Counted from the first letter of the stretch, positions 50,026 through 60,736 are shown. The stretch is 64,000 bases of DNA from Desmodus rotundus (GCF_022682495.2 NC_071392.1:53779459-53843458), one strand, 5' to 3'. Notes: generated by a model from the sequence alone, not told the origin. Numbers and translations are program-made.

Positions 50026-50268
50026 CAAACCTCAGTTCTTCAACATTTTGATTCTTGACCAATTCAGTTCTTGACCAAGTTGTTCACCAAAAAAATGTCT
50101 CAGTTGTCTAATAAAATTTTGGTCTCAATTCTCTAACCAACAACCCTTTCATGCTGATACTCATATGATCAGTCACATATCTCTCAGGCAACAAACAAAA
50201 GAAATTCAGTTTTCGAACAAATCACTTCTCAAACAGTGTTTCAGAATGAAGTTCGAGAACTAAGGTTG
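50026..50268. mobile_element. Possible MITE with short inverted ends
   Basis: The left end 'caaacctcagttcttcaac' pairs with the reverse complement of the right end, 'caaccttagttctcgaac'. The words 'cagttctt', 'ttcttgacc' and 'ttctcaaac' recur inside. There is no coding capacity and no clear target duplication. Confidence 0.4.
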
Positions 50269-50898
50269 TACTGAATTTCCTGTCTTTTTCCTGAAAGGAT
50301 TTAGGCAATTTGTAACAAAATGCACATGAAACAGAGCAATCAAATTATGATAAGAAAAAGAACAGATACCATGTAAGGAAAATGGAAAGATATTTATGCC
50401 AAGGGCCAGGGCCTGGGATGAGATCACTTGAACACTAAACTTTCGTCTAAATTGAGGGAAAAAATGAACAGATGATTGACTACATTGTTTTCTTAATCTG
50501 AGAAAACAAAACATATAAGGGGGATTTCATCAAATGGGGGCACTAGCAATAGGAATACTTTCAGATGGCAATTGCCACTCCTATTTCTATCTATCTGGCA
50601 TACTTGGTTATTCCCTTCTGTAAATAGATGTGAGGCTGAATACAGTGGCTTGGAATCTGATATCCAAGTGCAGTGCAGCAAGTGGTTTATTGACCTCTCT
50701 TCTGAGTTCAGTACAGTACAATTTGAATATGAATTGTATGTGTAATATACATGTTTATTTTGTACATAATATACAGAATGAGTAAATTTATAAATTTATA
50801 CATAACACTTATATGTGTATGTTTATCTCATATACATGAAAGCCAAATATCTACTGTAATCAACACTATACCCTTTACATAAAAAAAAAGAAAAATTG

Positions 50899-51150
50899 TC
50901 CCTGGCCAGTGTGGCTCAGCTGGTTGGAGTGTCTTCCCATAACCAAAAGGTTGCAGGTTTGATTACTGGTCAGGGTACATACCTAGGTTGTGAGTTCGAT
51001 CCCCAGTCTAGGTGTGTATGCACAATACCCAGTCCTTGTGTTAAGGCAACCAATCAATACTTCTCTCTTGCATCATTGTTTCTCTCTCTCCTATCCTCTC
51101 TCTGAGTAAGCAATGAAAAAATGTCCTTAGGTGAGGATAAAAAAAATTTT
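50899..51150 (+). mobile_element. VES-type bat tRNA SINE with target duplication
   Basis: Starts 'tccctggccagtgtggctc', with tRNA-like 'gctcagctggttggagtg' and 'caggtttgattac', a second 'gagttcgatccccagtc', 'ggcaaccaatcaatac', a CT-rich tract and 'cttaggtgaggat' before the A-rich tail. A 12-bp direct repeat 'aaagaaaaattg' (50,887-50,898 and 51,151-51,162) marks the insertion. Confidence 0.93.
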
Positions 51151-51599
51151 AAAGAAAAATTGGAAATGATAAAACATTAACAAATGTATTCTTTTTAAGT
51201 TTTGAGAAAAAAGGAAAATCCTTTTAAAAATCTATCCTACCTCCATAAAAGGGGACTTTAGCTGCATTTACTTCTAGCCCATTTTCATAGGATGTAAAAA
51301 TCCTAGAAGGACTCAAAATAGTTGAGAGAAATGCTTGACTGGAGGAGTGCCCTCTCAGATGGGAGCCGTTGTGTTGTGTTCTTCACTTCTTATTGTAGCC
51401 TGGCCTTGCTTTCCCTTCCCAGGATGTATGCATATGCAGTTATATAGTCTTGTCACTGAAGGCATGTTCGGTCACCAGCAGGATCACCTGGGAGCTTATT
51501 GGAAATGCAGTTTCGAACTTGCACACCTTAATCTGCCCTTGGGAGGATCTTATGCATGCTACAGTTTGAAGCACTGATATTGAAGACACTTCATTTTGA

Positions 51600-51645
51600 A
51601 TGAATAAATGAGTGAATGAGTAAGTGAATAAATGAATGAAAAACA
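51600..51645. repeat. (TGAA)n-like imperfect microsatellite
   Basis: Interleaved 'tgaa', 'tgag' and 'taaa' tetramers over about 45 bp. Confidence 0.8.
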
Positions 51646-51829
51646 TGAGGCCTTCTTTCTTTAGAGTATTCCTTTATATAAATGTGTTATCTGAAACCAT
51701 TTTCTTAAAATCCTAATATTCAAATGGTGCAATGCAGTTTCTATCCTGTTAGAGAGGGATCAGCTTAGAAATTTCATCTACTTTTAATTTTTTTAAACTT
51801 TTGAGTTCCTGCTTAGTTACTTTTTAAAA

Positions 51830-52016
51830 AATGTGGTCTTGTTTTATTTATTTTAATCAAAATATATTTGACATGTAATATTGTGTAATTTTACAGTATA
51901 CAGCATGTTGATTTGGTACATTAATATGATTGTAGTTAACACCTCTATGACATTACATCATTTCTTTTTTGTTTGTAATGGGAATAATTAAGATCTAGTC
52001 TTTTAGACTTTTCTTT
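51830..52016 (-). repeat. Old L1 3'UTR fragment
   Basis: 'atcaaaatatatttgacatg', 'acagcatgttgatttgg', 'aacacctctatgacattaca' and 'gaataattaagatctagtc' follow the antisense 3'UTR of older L1. A SINE follows directly at 52,018. Confidence 0.65.
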
Positions 52017-52017
52017 T

Positions 52018-52176
52018 TAAGTTTTTTATTTATTGAATTTGAAGGAGAGAGAGATCAACTTGTTGTTCCACTCATGTATTCATTGGTTGACTCTTGTATG
52101 TTCCCTGATTGGGAATTGAACCCATAACCTTGTCGTATTGGGACGATGCTCTAACCAGCTGAGCTACCCATTAGTG
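52018..52176 (-). mobile_element. Bat tRNA-derived SINE (VES-related)
   Basis: Antisense SINE: T-rich tail complement, 'gagagagagatcaacttg', 'tcattggttgactcttgtatg', 'ccctgattgggaattgaacc', 'ttgggacgatgctctaacc' and 'agctgagctaccca'. The tRNA-like promoter half lies at the right end. Diverged, without a clear target duplication. Confidence 0.8.
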
Positions 52177-52689
52177 TTTCTTTCTAGATAAAATCCTACC
52201 TATTAAATAGGTGGCCAGCAAGACACATGAAGGGTCTTAGAAGACTTTGGGCAATAGAAACCTCTACTTACCTTTCCCATAGGCTTTCCAAGCCTCTCTT
52301 CTTTTTACTCTTGTCTTTTAACTATGGTAATGGAGTTCACCAGAACTTTCTCTCCTCACCCTTGACTCATATGATCCCTTGTAGACATACTGTCTTGAGT
52401 CTTGTAATTAATCATGTATATGTACCTTCAAATCTTGTTTGTTAGTAGACTTATTCCAAGTCTCTTCTTCCCAGAATTCCTCTGTTCTTGAAAGTTCTGG
52501 ACTATTTCCAGGGAGAAATTGGAATTGTCCTTATTTCAATGGCCTTAAACCTTTAAACCTCCTCTTAATTTTTTAGATGAGGAGCCCACCAGAGTAAGGA
52601 GAGCATAGAACTTGATAAAGAGAGGCAGAAAGCAACTTTTGGTGAAAATAATACATAACTTTATATGCAGGAAGGCAGTAATTAGGTAG

Positions 52690-52757
52690 TATTGAATGGG
52701 GTGGATAGCTTTTGCCCTGGCACCAGGCAGTCCCAATTCAGATCATAGATTGGCTAT
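52690..52757 (+). repeat. MIR SINE, 5' piece split by HAL1
   Basis: 'gcaccaggcagtcccaattc' and 'agatcatagattggc' resemble the MIR tRNA half. The MIR 3' part continues at 54,690-54,850 on the far side of the HAL1 insertion. Confidence 0.5.
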
Positions 52758-54686
52758 TTATTTATTTTTATTTTTTATTTTTAAGTATATTTTATTGCTC
52801 ATGCTATTACAGTTGTTCCATGTTTTTTCTCCCCTTTATCCCCCTCTACCCTACACCCCCCTCGAACCAGCATTACCCCCCACCTTAGTTCATGTCCATG
52901 GGCCATACATATAAGTTCTTTGGCTTCTCCATTTCCAATACTATTCTTAACCTCCCCCTGTCTATTTTATATCTACCATTTACGGTTCTTATTTCCTATA
53001 CCTTTGCCCCCATTTTTCCCCCTTCCCCTCCTCACTGATAATCCTCCATATCATCTCCATTTCTGTGATTCTGTTATTGTTCTAGTTGTTTGCTTAGTTT
53101 GTTTTTGTTTTTTGTTTGTTTGTTTTTTAGGTTCAGTTGTTTATAGTTGTGGGTTTGTTGTCATTTTATTGTTCATAGTTTTGATCTTCTTTTTCTTAGA
53201 TAAGTCCCTTTAAAATTTCATATAATAATGATGAACTCCTTTAACTTTATCTGCCCTTCCATTCTAAATGATAGCTTTGCTGGGTTTAGTAATCTTGGTT
53301 GTAGGTCCTTTCCTTTCATAACTTTGAATACTTCTTGCTGGCCACTTCTTGCCTGTAAGGGTTTTTTTGTTTGTTTGTTTTTTTGAGAAATCAGCTGATA
53401 GTCTTATGGGAACTTGTTTGTAGGTAACTGTACCTATTCTCTTGCTGCTTTTAAGATTCTCTCCTTACCTTTAATAGGGTAATGTAATTATGGTGTGCTT
53501 TGGTGTGTGCTTCTTTGGGTCCAGTTTGTTTGGGACTCTTGGGCTTCCTGGACTTCCTGGAAGTCTATTTCCTTTGTCAGATTGGGGAAGTTCTCCTTCA
53601 TTATTTTTTCAAACAAGCTTTCAATTTGTTACTCTTCCTCTTCTCCTTCTGGCACCCCTATGTTTCAGACGTTGGAACATTTAAAGTTGTCCTGGAGGTT
53701 CCTAATCCTCTTCTCAGTTTTTGAATTCTTGTTTCTTCATGCTGTTCTGGTTGTATGTTTATTTCTCCTTCTGCTCCAAATTGTTGTTTTGAGTCTCGGT
53801 TTCCTTCCCTTCACTGTGTATTTTCTTTATTTCTTTTCACAGCCTTCATTTTTTCTCTCTATTTTGTGACCATTCTCAATGATTTTTGTGAGCATCCTGA
53901 TTACCAGTGTTTTGAACTCTGCATCTGATAGGTTGGCTATCTCTTCATTGCTTGGTTCTTTTCCTGGAGTTTTGATCTGTTCTTTCATTTGGGCCATATT
54001 TATTTGCCTCTGCGCACCTGTTATGTTGTTAGAGTCAGAGCCTTAGGCATTTGCCAGGGTAGGGCAACCCACTTCAATGCATTGTGGCACTGTATGTGGG
54101 GGAGTGGTCAGAGAGGGAACAATGCCCCTTGCTAACTTGCTGGGCTCTCATCCTGCTTTCAGTCACTTCTTCCACTACCCAGAAGCAAATTGGGCCCTTT
54201 TGGTACTGATTCCTGGATGGGTGGGTTTGTGTACATTCTAGGACCCTGTGGGTCTCTCCAAGGAACTCTCCTGTGAAGCTGAGAGTTTCTCCCACTGCTG
54301 AAACCCCCACAGGTTTTTAAAGCCATATGTTTTGAGGCTTTCTTTTCCCATGCTGGAACCCTTGGCATCATGGTCTGTCTGGCTCCCCAGTTGTTCCTCC
54401 TGGTTTATCCACACACTAATGTGGGACCAACAGCCAACACCTTGCCTGCCCAGTCCTCCTGCTGCTCCCTTGCCATACATCCTCTCTGCCTTGTCTGCCC
54501 ATCTGTGCCCCTCCTACTAATCTGGATGTGTTTCTTCTTTAAGTCCTTGGTTGTCAAACTTCCATACAGTTCAATTTTCTGGTAGTTCTGGTTGTTTGCT
54601 TTTTTAAAAATTTGTTGATGTCCTTCTTTTGGTTGTGCGAGGAGGCAAAGTGTATCTACGTATACATCCATCTTGGCTGGAAGTCC
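52758..54686 (-). mobile_element. HAL1 copy 2: complete 5'UTR-ORF1-3'UTR, no ORF2
   Basis: Minus-strand element of about 1.9 kb. The 3' end is at the T-rich tail complement (52,758), followed by a pyrimidine-rich 3'UTR (to about 53,195), an ORF1 relic (53,196-53,997) and a 5'UTR ending near 54,686 ('gatggatgtatacgtagat' on the minus strand). ORF1 is joined directly to the 3'UTR, with no trace of endonuclease or reverse transcriptase. That structure defines HAL1, known from several mammals including bats. It is inserted within a MIR. By established knowledge such elements depend on L1 ORF2 protein in trans. Confidence 0.88.
53196..53997 (-). pseudogene. HAL1 ORF1 pseudogene, copy 2
   Basis: Aligns base by base with the better ORF1 at 59,278-60,109. 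The start 'atggcccaaatgaaagaac' is at 53,997. The coiled-coil segment and RRM/C-terminal domain regions are recognisable ('gaagaggaagag' linker, antisense 'cttcctggaagtctatttcc', 'ttgctggccacttcttgcc'). A TAA replaces a glutamine codon in the linker near 53,625, and a T-rich insertion near 53,365-53,385 interrupts the C-terminal part. No open frame above 60 aa survives, so this copy is older or more damaged than copy 3. Confidence 0.8.
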
Positions 54687-54689
54687 CAG

Positions 54690-54850
54690 ATCTTCTATTT
54701 AAACTGTCTGGGTAACCTTGAAAATTATATACCCTCTGTACCCCAACTTTTTTATTGTGAAAGAGTCTAATAGACAATGAAAGGAAATAATTCATGTGCA
54801 ATGCTTGGCACATAATAGCATTTATAAAATATTGGCAATTATCTAATATG
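54690..54850 (+). repeat. MIR SINE, 3' piece split by HAL1
   Basis: 'aaactgtctgggtaacc', 'tgaaaattatataccctctg', 'gtgcaatgcttggcacataa' and 'agcatttataaaatattgg' follow the MIR 3' half, completing the fragment at 52,690-52,757. Confidence 0.6.
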
Positions 54851-56632
54851 TACCATCTGTATGCTCCAGTCACTAAACTCTTTCTTAGATGTCTATAAAG
54901 GTGAGAATCTTATCACGTAGCATAGTAACTCATGGAGAGAGATTATATTTGGAGTGGGGTAAAAGAAAAACAGGTTCAATAGCAGTGCAGTAATCTACCA
55001 TCCGAGTTGCCCGGGATTTATTCTGGAAAACATTGGCTTTGGTTGACTCCCCACCACCATAAGGGTATACTCACTGCAACTGACCGTGCAGATGCTGCTT
55101 GAAAATAGGCACTGTTATGCGAGAAACAAGCTTGATCAACTGGGGTGGGGTTAGTGCTTATTGATAGCAATATTCTTAGCTGAAGGTCTGTGCTAAGATA
55201 ACAAAAAAATTATATATAAGTAAGGTGCTACACTTGTGGAGCAGGTGAAAGATGAACAGGGAACTTAAGCAATGCTCTTGAGACAGAGCAGTGTGTATGA
55301 TTGAGAGACTCTAGAGACTATGTATATTATGTCTGGAGAAACAAGTGAAGTCCCATAGGCTGTCAAATACTGAATGATATGTTAGTAGGAATGGTATTGT
55401 GTTATTGTTAGTGACTCCTTTGCTTACTGTTAGCTAAGGTAGTGACTTTTTCTCTACAGAAGGATTTCATGACTTTTGAGATTTCTTTTTTGCTTTGTGC
55501 AAGTATACTTTTCCATGGTATATACAAAGATGTCATGATTTCTTTAGTAGGAAATGTATTACCGTTGTTCCCTGGAAGTTATTTTTTAGCTTATCCAAAA
55601 TATATAAATTTAGTTTTGCATTTCTGTCGCAGTTGTTAATTCCCTTGCCTCATTAGACATAAAACTGTAAGATACTGGAAAATATTTGCCAAGCACCCTT
55701 CCTCATTTATACAATAGATTCTAGTTCACTGGACCATTCTCTCTATTTTGTAAGTACTTTTCATTTAGGTGAGTCCCAAGGTCCTTTATAGCCTTTTTTT
55801 TCATCAATACACCCGTACTTATTGACAAATGTAAACCATTACACTGAAAACATTCAGTTATGCCCTTCAGGTCTGATAGTTGTGCTAAAGCTCAGCAGGA
55901 AATATCATAGGTGTGTTGCTTTTCAAATTACCCATCCTGTTCAGATTAGAGCTGAGTTTCTCAAACTTTGGTTCTTGACAATGTTGATATTAATTTAATA
56001 TAAACTTTTTATCTGATTTTGAATGCATGAGTCATAAAGATAAAATGTTTAGTTACTATGGACAGAGAGAAAATTTTGCCTACCCTAGGAATTCTGTGGT
56101 TCTAGATGCTAAGATTGAAAATGTGTAGATTTCACATGTAAACTTGGACTTAGGAATTACCATGAGAAACAAATGGTGGGGAAAGCCTGGATCTAATCTA
56201 CATGAGCTGAAAGGCAGTTATTATCTTCAGTTTGGTATATCCTTCCCTGTCTTCCCTAATGTTGTTTACCCAGTCTGCTTCACTCACTGGCCTTATTTGC
56301 CTGGCACCTGTAGGTATTTGAGTGTGACTTCTGGACTATAGGATAAAGCCCAAACTTTAGTGTGGACAACAACAAAAACAGAAACAAAAGAAAACAAAAA
56401 ACCCTCATGCTTTTGTCCTGGATTTTTCTAGTCTCATCTCAATGAAATGCAGCATCAAATACTTGTAGATTCCTAAATATCACACTCTTTCAAACTCCTT
56501 GGCTTTTAATATGCTTCCACCCCCAACACACATCCCCAATGTTATCTTCTTTGCACATGTATCCTATTATAAGACTCTACTTGAAAGGCACTACTTTTGA
56601 AAACTTGTTTTTGGTCAGCTCAGAGCAACTTC
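54851..56632. other. No gene recognised
   Basis: Unassigned sequence. A short hAT/MER-like 'gagtttctcaaactttggttc' lies near 55,954 but cannot be extended. Confidence 0.5.
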
Positions 56633-56647
56633 GGTGCTTCCTCTTCT

Positions 56648-56870
56648 TTTTTTCTTTTAATTTTTAAAAAATTTTATTGAAGAGGGGTGGGGAAAAGAAA
56701 GAGAGAGAGAGAGGGAGAGAGAGAGAATGGCAGAGAGACATCAATTTGTTGTTTCACTTATTTTTGTGTTCATTGGTTGATTCTTGTATGTGCCCTGACC
56801 AGAGATTGAACCTGAAACCTTCGCCAACTGGTATGATGCTCTAGCCAACTGAGCTACCCGGCCATGGCCT
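56648..56870 (-). mobile_element. Bat tRNA-derived SINE with 15-bp target duplication
   Basis: Antisense SINE with A/T-rich tail complement, GA-rich tract, 'gacatcaatttgttgtttc', 'tcattggttgattcttgtatg', 'gccctgaccagagattgaac' and 'agccaactgagctacccgg'. The perfect 15-bp repeat 'ggtgcttcctcttct' flanks it (56,633-56,647 and 56,871-56,885). Same subfamily as the SINE at 52,018. Confidence 0.93.
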
Positions 56871-57184
56871 GGTGCTTCCTCTTCTAATTCTACACTACTA
56901 AAGCATTTATCATATTAGTTTCTAATCATCTGTAACATATAACCTCAGAAAAGGGACCGCACCTACTTACCTTTAAATCTCTGCCTTCTTGCAAAGTACC
57001 TGGTAGAGATATTTGTTAGTTAGTGTTGGTTAGAAAAAAATCAATACATTGAAGTGCTTATCTGTCACTTGGGACATAGCAAGTGCTCAATAAATTTTAT
57101 TTGAATTTAAGTAAATAGTTTGAGGTATCACAGACTAAAGTGTTATATGAATGAATTCCACTTTGGATTCTTTCAAAAGATAGA

Positions 57185-57345
57185 CATAGTGTAGTGACTA
57201 AAGGTATAGGTTCTGGAATCAGGCTTTCTAAGTTCAAATTCTAGCTCTTGGGCTTGCTAACTTCTCAATGTTTAGCAAGTGCCTTTCCTAAGTTCAATAA
57301 TCTATAAATAGGAATTCTAATAGTACCTGCTTCAAAGGTTATTTG
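57185..57345 (+). repeat. MIR SINE
   Basis: 'agtgtagtgactaaaggtat', 'ttctggaatcaggctttc', 'aagttcaaattctagctc' and 'aatagtacctgcttcaaagg' follow sense MIR from the tRNA head to the 3' region. Confidence 0.8.
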
Positions 57346-57410
57346 TCCACATGGCTTCATTGTTAGCAGAAGCAAAATATCCAAATCAGAGTAGTAGTGC
57401 CAGGTGTCAG

Positions 57411-57834
57411 TCCTGTCATGGAGCTTTATCTCTGAGGCCCACGTCCGCCATGGATGAGAATAAGTCTACCGAGACATGATCTACTTGGGGAGGAGAGGTG
57501 GCTGATCTCTCAAAGGAGAAGGATGTTGGGTTCTCTATTGCCCAGCCTGCTATGGCATATACCTTCCATTTAGCACCCCAGTTTTCTGCTACTAGAGGGT
57601 TGTTAGTGATATTGATTAATGATGGTGCTTGATCATGACACAACTTCCAAGTGACTAGTTTGGCTGATCCACCATCTATTTGACATAAAGGAAAATTGGG
57701 TGGTTTGGTAGTATTCCCTGGCCCTTCTCCTTTGAGAGATCGGCCACATCTCCTCCCCAAGCAGATCATGTCTTGGTAGACTTATTCTCATCCATGGTGG
57801 ACGTGGGGCTCAGAGATAAAGCTCCGCGACAAGG
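57411..57834. mobile_element. Inverted-repeat (foldback) element, 112-bp arms, 200-bp centre
   Basis: The left arm (57,411-57,522) and the reverse complement of the right arm (57,723-57,834) match at about 90% (about 11 differences in 112), around a 200-bp unrelated centre. A minus-strand frame of 117 aa (57,769-57,416) runs through the centre into the left arm. The centre translation has two N-glycosylation-type sites (NTT, NIT) and several Trp and Cys residues. It might be a captured fragment of a retroviral or other coding sequence, but I do not recognise it. No target duplication was found. It could be a foldback DNA transposon, or an inverted duplication caused by template switching. Confidence 0.7.
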
Positions 57835-58750
57835 TCCAAAAGATAAAGCATGGTTATAAATAAAAAGATAGTGTCTTCCTTGATACTCATGTTAAGCAAA
57901 CCAGAGGCAAGAGGCAATTTTCTGACTGCTGTCTTGAGATATGACAGTGCTATGAATATCCAGGCTGAAAATTTATGTCTGTAAGGCAGGTTGATAGCAT
58001 GTGATTGAAACTGTGATCCCCTGGATACAACAAGTCAGCTGGGAAAGTGACTGTGTAGAAAAGATGTCAGGCCTAACTCTGGATAAAGTTCATCTCTTTA
58101 TTTTGTGCGTGTTTATTTTGTACACTCCAACTAATTCAAGCAAAAATTATATATGTATGACTCAGCCTTTTTGGGCTGATAAAATTGCTTTGCATATCCG
58201 AAGGATTACTTGCCTACAAAGTTATCAGTGACCTTGCTCACACATCACTATTATCTCCCCCAACCCTAGTAATACAGACTCCTTCCTAAAATAGTTCTCC
58301 TAATCTCTTGCCTTAGAGTAAACCTCATCTGTCTATAGCAAGCAAAGTATTTCCCCACCAACATAAATTCCTCTGAACACCAAACCAAAATGTGAAATGA
58401 AAACACAGAATTTATTGACTTTTAGAACTGACACCTTAGTGTTTTTGTCTTAGAAACAGGTTAATTACCATAATTGTTTTGTTTTTGTTTGTTTTGAACC
58501 TGAACAAATTTTTGCATTGATGAATCAGTTGCAAAAGAATGTGGTAGGCAGCATCCATGATCCTTCTATAGCCACAGGACAGTTGCTTGATTGCCTCTTG
58601 TGTGGTTATGGTTCTGTTCAATAGCTGACATAAAGTAAACAAATTACATTGCTTCCTCATGTCAGAGGACTGAGAGTCATCATCACATATATCAGTGGTG
58701 TTCTGCTTTGTGGCTATTCAGATATCATATATACCATGGCATCATTTCCT
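57835..58750. other. No gene recognised
   Basis: Unassigned AT-rich sequence; nothing supported. Confidence 0.5.
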
Positions 58751-58756
58751 TTGGTT

Positions 58757-58878
58757 TATTTTTTTAATTTTTGATTTTTTATTGTTGTTCAGTTACAGTT
58801 GTTTCCATTTTTCCCCTATTACTCTCCCTTGCCCTACCCACTCCCCCACCTTCCACATTCAATCCTCCCTCCTTGTCC
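58757..58878 (-). mobile_element. Short L1 3'UTR fragment abutting HAL1 copy 3
   Basis: About 120 bp of L1 3' end (T-rich tail complement, 'ttattgttgttcagttacag', then a C-rich 3'UTR), matching the start of L1 copies B and C. It stops at 58,878, exactly where the 3' tail of HAL1 copy 3 begins ('ttttaaatatattttattg'). Same strand as the HAL1. Confidence 0.8.
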
Positions 58879-59277
58879 TGTTTTAAATATATTTTATTGA
58901 TTATGCTAGTACAGTTGTCCCATTTTCTCTCCCCTTTACTCCCCTCTAACCCACACCCTCCCACCATCATTTCCCCACCTTAGTTCATGTCCATGGGTCG
59001 TACATATGTTCTTTGGCTTCTCCATTTCCTATGCTATTCTTACCCTCCCCCTGTCTATTTTCTACCTATCATTTATGCTACTTATTCTCTGTACCGTTTT
59101 CCCCTCTCTCCCTCTCCACTCCCCTATTGATAACCCTTCATGTTATCTCCATTTCTGCAGTTCTGTTCCTGTTCTAGTTGTTTGCTTAGTTTGCTTTTGT
59201 TTTTGTTTTAGGTGCAGTTGTTAATAACTGTGAGTTTGCTGTCATTTTTACTGTTCATATTTTTTATCTTCTTTTTC

Positions 59278-60109
59278 TTAGATAAAAACCTTCAACATTT
59301 CATATAATAAGGGCTTGGTGATGATGAACTCCTTTAACTTGACCTTGTCTGAGAAGCACTTTATCTTCCCTTCCATTCTAAATGATAGCTTTGCTGGATA
59401 CAGTAATCTTGGATGTAGGTCCTTGCCTTTCATGACCTTGAATACTTCTTGCCAGCCCCTTCTTGCCTGTAAGGTCTCTTTGGAGAAATCAGCTGACAGT
59501 CTTATGGGAACTCCTTTGTAGGTAACTGTGTCCTTATCTCTTGCTGCTTCTAAGATTCTCTCCTTATTTTTAATCTTGGGGAATGTAATTGTGATGTGCC
59601 TTGGTGTGTTCCTCCTTGGATCCAGCTTCTTTGGGACTCTCTGAGCTTCCTGGACTTCCTGGAAGTCTATTTCCTTTGCCAGATGAGGGAAGTTCTCCTT
59701 CATTATTTGTTCAAATAAGTTTTCAATTTTTTTGTTCTTCCTCTTTTCCTTCTGGCACCCCTATATTTCGGATGTCGGAACATTTGAAGATGTCCTGGAG
59801 GTTCCTAAGCTTCTCCTCATTTTTCTGAATTCTTGTTTCTTCATTCTTTTCTGGTTGGATGTTTCTTTCTTCCTTCTGGTCCACACCATTGATTTGAGTC
59901 CCAGTTTCCTTCCCATCAGTATTGGTTCCCTGTACATTTTCCTTTGTTTCTCTTAGCATAGCCTTCATTTTTTCATCTAATTTGTGACCAAATGCAACCA
60001 ATTCTGTGAGTGTCCTGATTACCAGTGTTTTGAACTGTGCATCTGATAGGTTGGCTATCTGTTCACTGCTTAGTTGAATTATTTCTGGAGCTTTGATCTG
60101 TTCTTTCAT
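59278..60109 (-). pseudogene. HAL1 ORF1 (L1-type RNA-binding protein), one frameshift
   Basis: Two long frames cover nearly all of ORF1. 60,109-59,723 (128 aa) encodes the N-terminus and coiled coil ('LSDAQFKTLVIRTLTELV', then K/E-rich heptad-like sequence) and reaches 'FKCSDIRNIGVPEGKEEE'. 59,703-59,278 (141 aa) encodes the RRM end and C-terminal domain ('NTPRHITITFPKIKNKER', 'PIRLSADFSKETLQARR', 'LHPRLLYPAKLSFRMEGK') and stops at 59,278. The pieces are offset by one frame. The likely cause is one extra base in the T7 run (A7 on the coding strand) at 59,727-59,733, since copy 2 has a shorter, mixed sequence there. ORF1p trimers bind and chaperone element RNA. Nothing resembling ORF2 follows. 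Total coding length of about 277 codons is shorter than L1 copy B ORF1, which has an extra N-terminal extension. Confidence 0.88.
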
Positions 60110-60533
60110 TTGGGCATTTTTTTTTTTTTTTGTCTCCGTGCACCTGTTATGTAAAGGGGCAGAGCCTTAGGTGTTCACCAGGGCAGGGCAACACTGGTGG
60201 CTGTGCTGTGATGCTGTATGTGGGGGAGGGGCCGAGAGGGAGCAATGGCGCTTGCTCCACTCTCCACTGGACTTCAGTCACTCCCTCCACTACCCACAAT
60301 CAAACTGGGCCCCCCTGGTGCTGATTCCTGAGTGGGTGGGCTTGTGCATGCTCTAGGCCCCTGTGGGTCTCTCCAACTACCTCTACTGTGAGGCGGGGAG
60401 TTTCTCCTGTTGCCTCCTCAACCCCCCTGGGTGTTTTCAATCAGAGGTTTGAGGCTTTATTTCCCCGAGCTGAAGCCCTGGAGCTGTAGCCCTGGGTTGC
60501 GCAGTCTGTTTCGCTCCGATGCCGTTCCTCCCT

Positions 60534-60736
60534 GTTTATCTATGCGCGAATGTGGGGCTGCGGGGTCTGCTAGCGGTTGCACTGCCTGCCCCGTTTGCTC
60601 CCAGTCTGCCAAGTCTCTGGGTCCAGCCCTCCCGGTTTATCTATGCGTGAATGTGGGGCTACTGGGTCTGCTAGCGGTGGCACTGCCTGCCCCGTTCACT
60701 CCACAATCCGCCAAGTCTCTGGGTCCAGCTGCTTCT
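60534..60736 (-). repeat. 101-bp tandem duplication in the HAL1 5'UTR
   Basis: Two adjacent units start at 60,534 and 60,635 ('gtttatctatgcg', 'gaatgtggggct', 'gggtctgctagcggt', 'gcactgcctgccccgtt', 'ccaagtctctgggtccagc'). Differences are few, and both keep several CpGs. HAL1 copies 1 and 2 have a single unit at this place. Confidence 0.88.

Noticed and set aside
55950..56060. Possible MER-type hAT end near 'tttctcaaactttgg'
   Set aside because: Only one short end-like word; no matching opposite end or target duplication.
20607..56870. tRNA-like A and B boxes at 20.6, 50.9, 52.1 and 56.8 kb as possible tRNA genes
   Set aside because: They sit in SINE heads with SINE bodies, A-rich tails and target duplications; no cloverleaf with intact stems was seen.
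57416..57769. The 117-aa frame in the inverted-repeat element as a functional gene
   Set aside because: It starts in one arm and ends in the inverted partner arm, with no promoter or splice context visible; kept only as a possible captured fragment.
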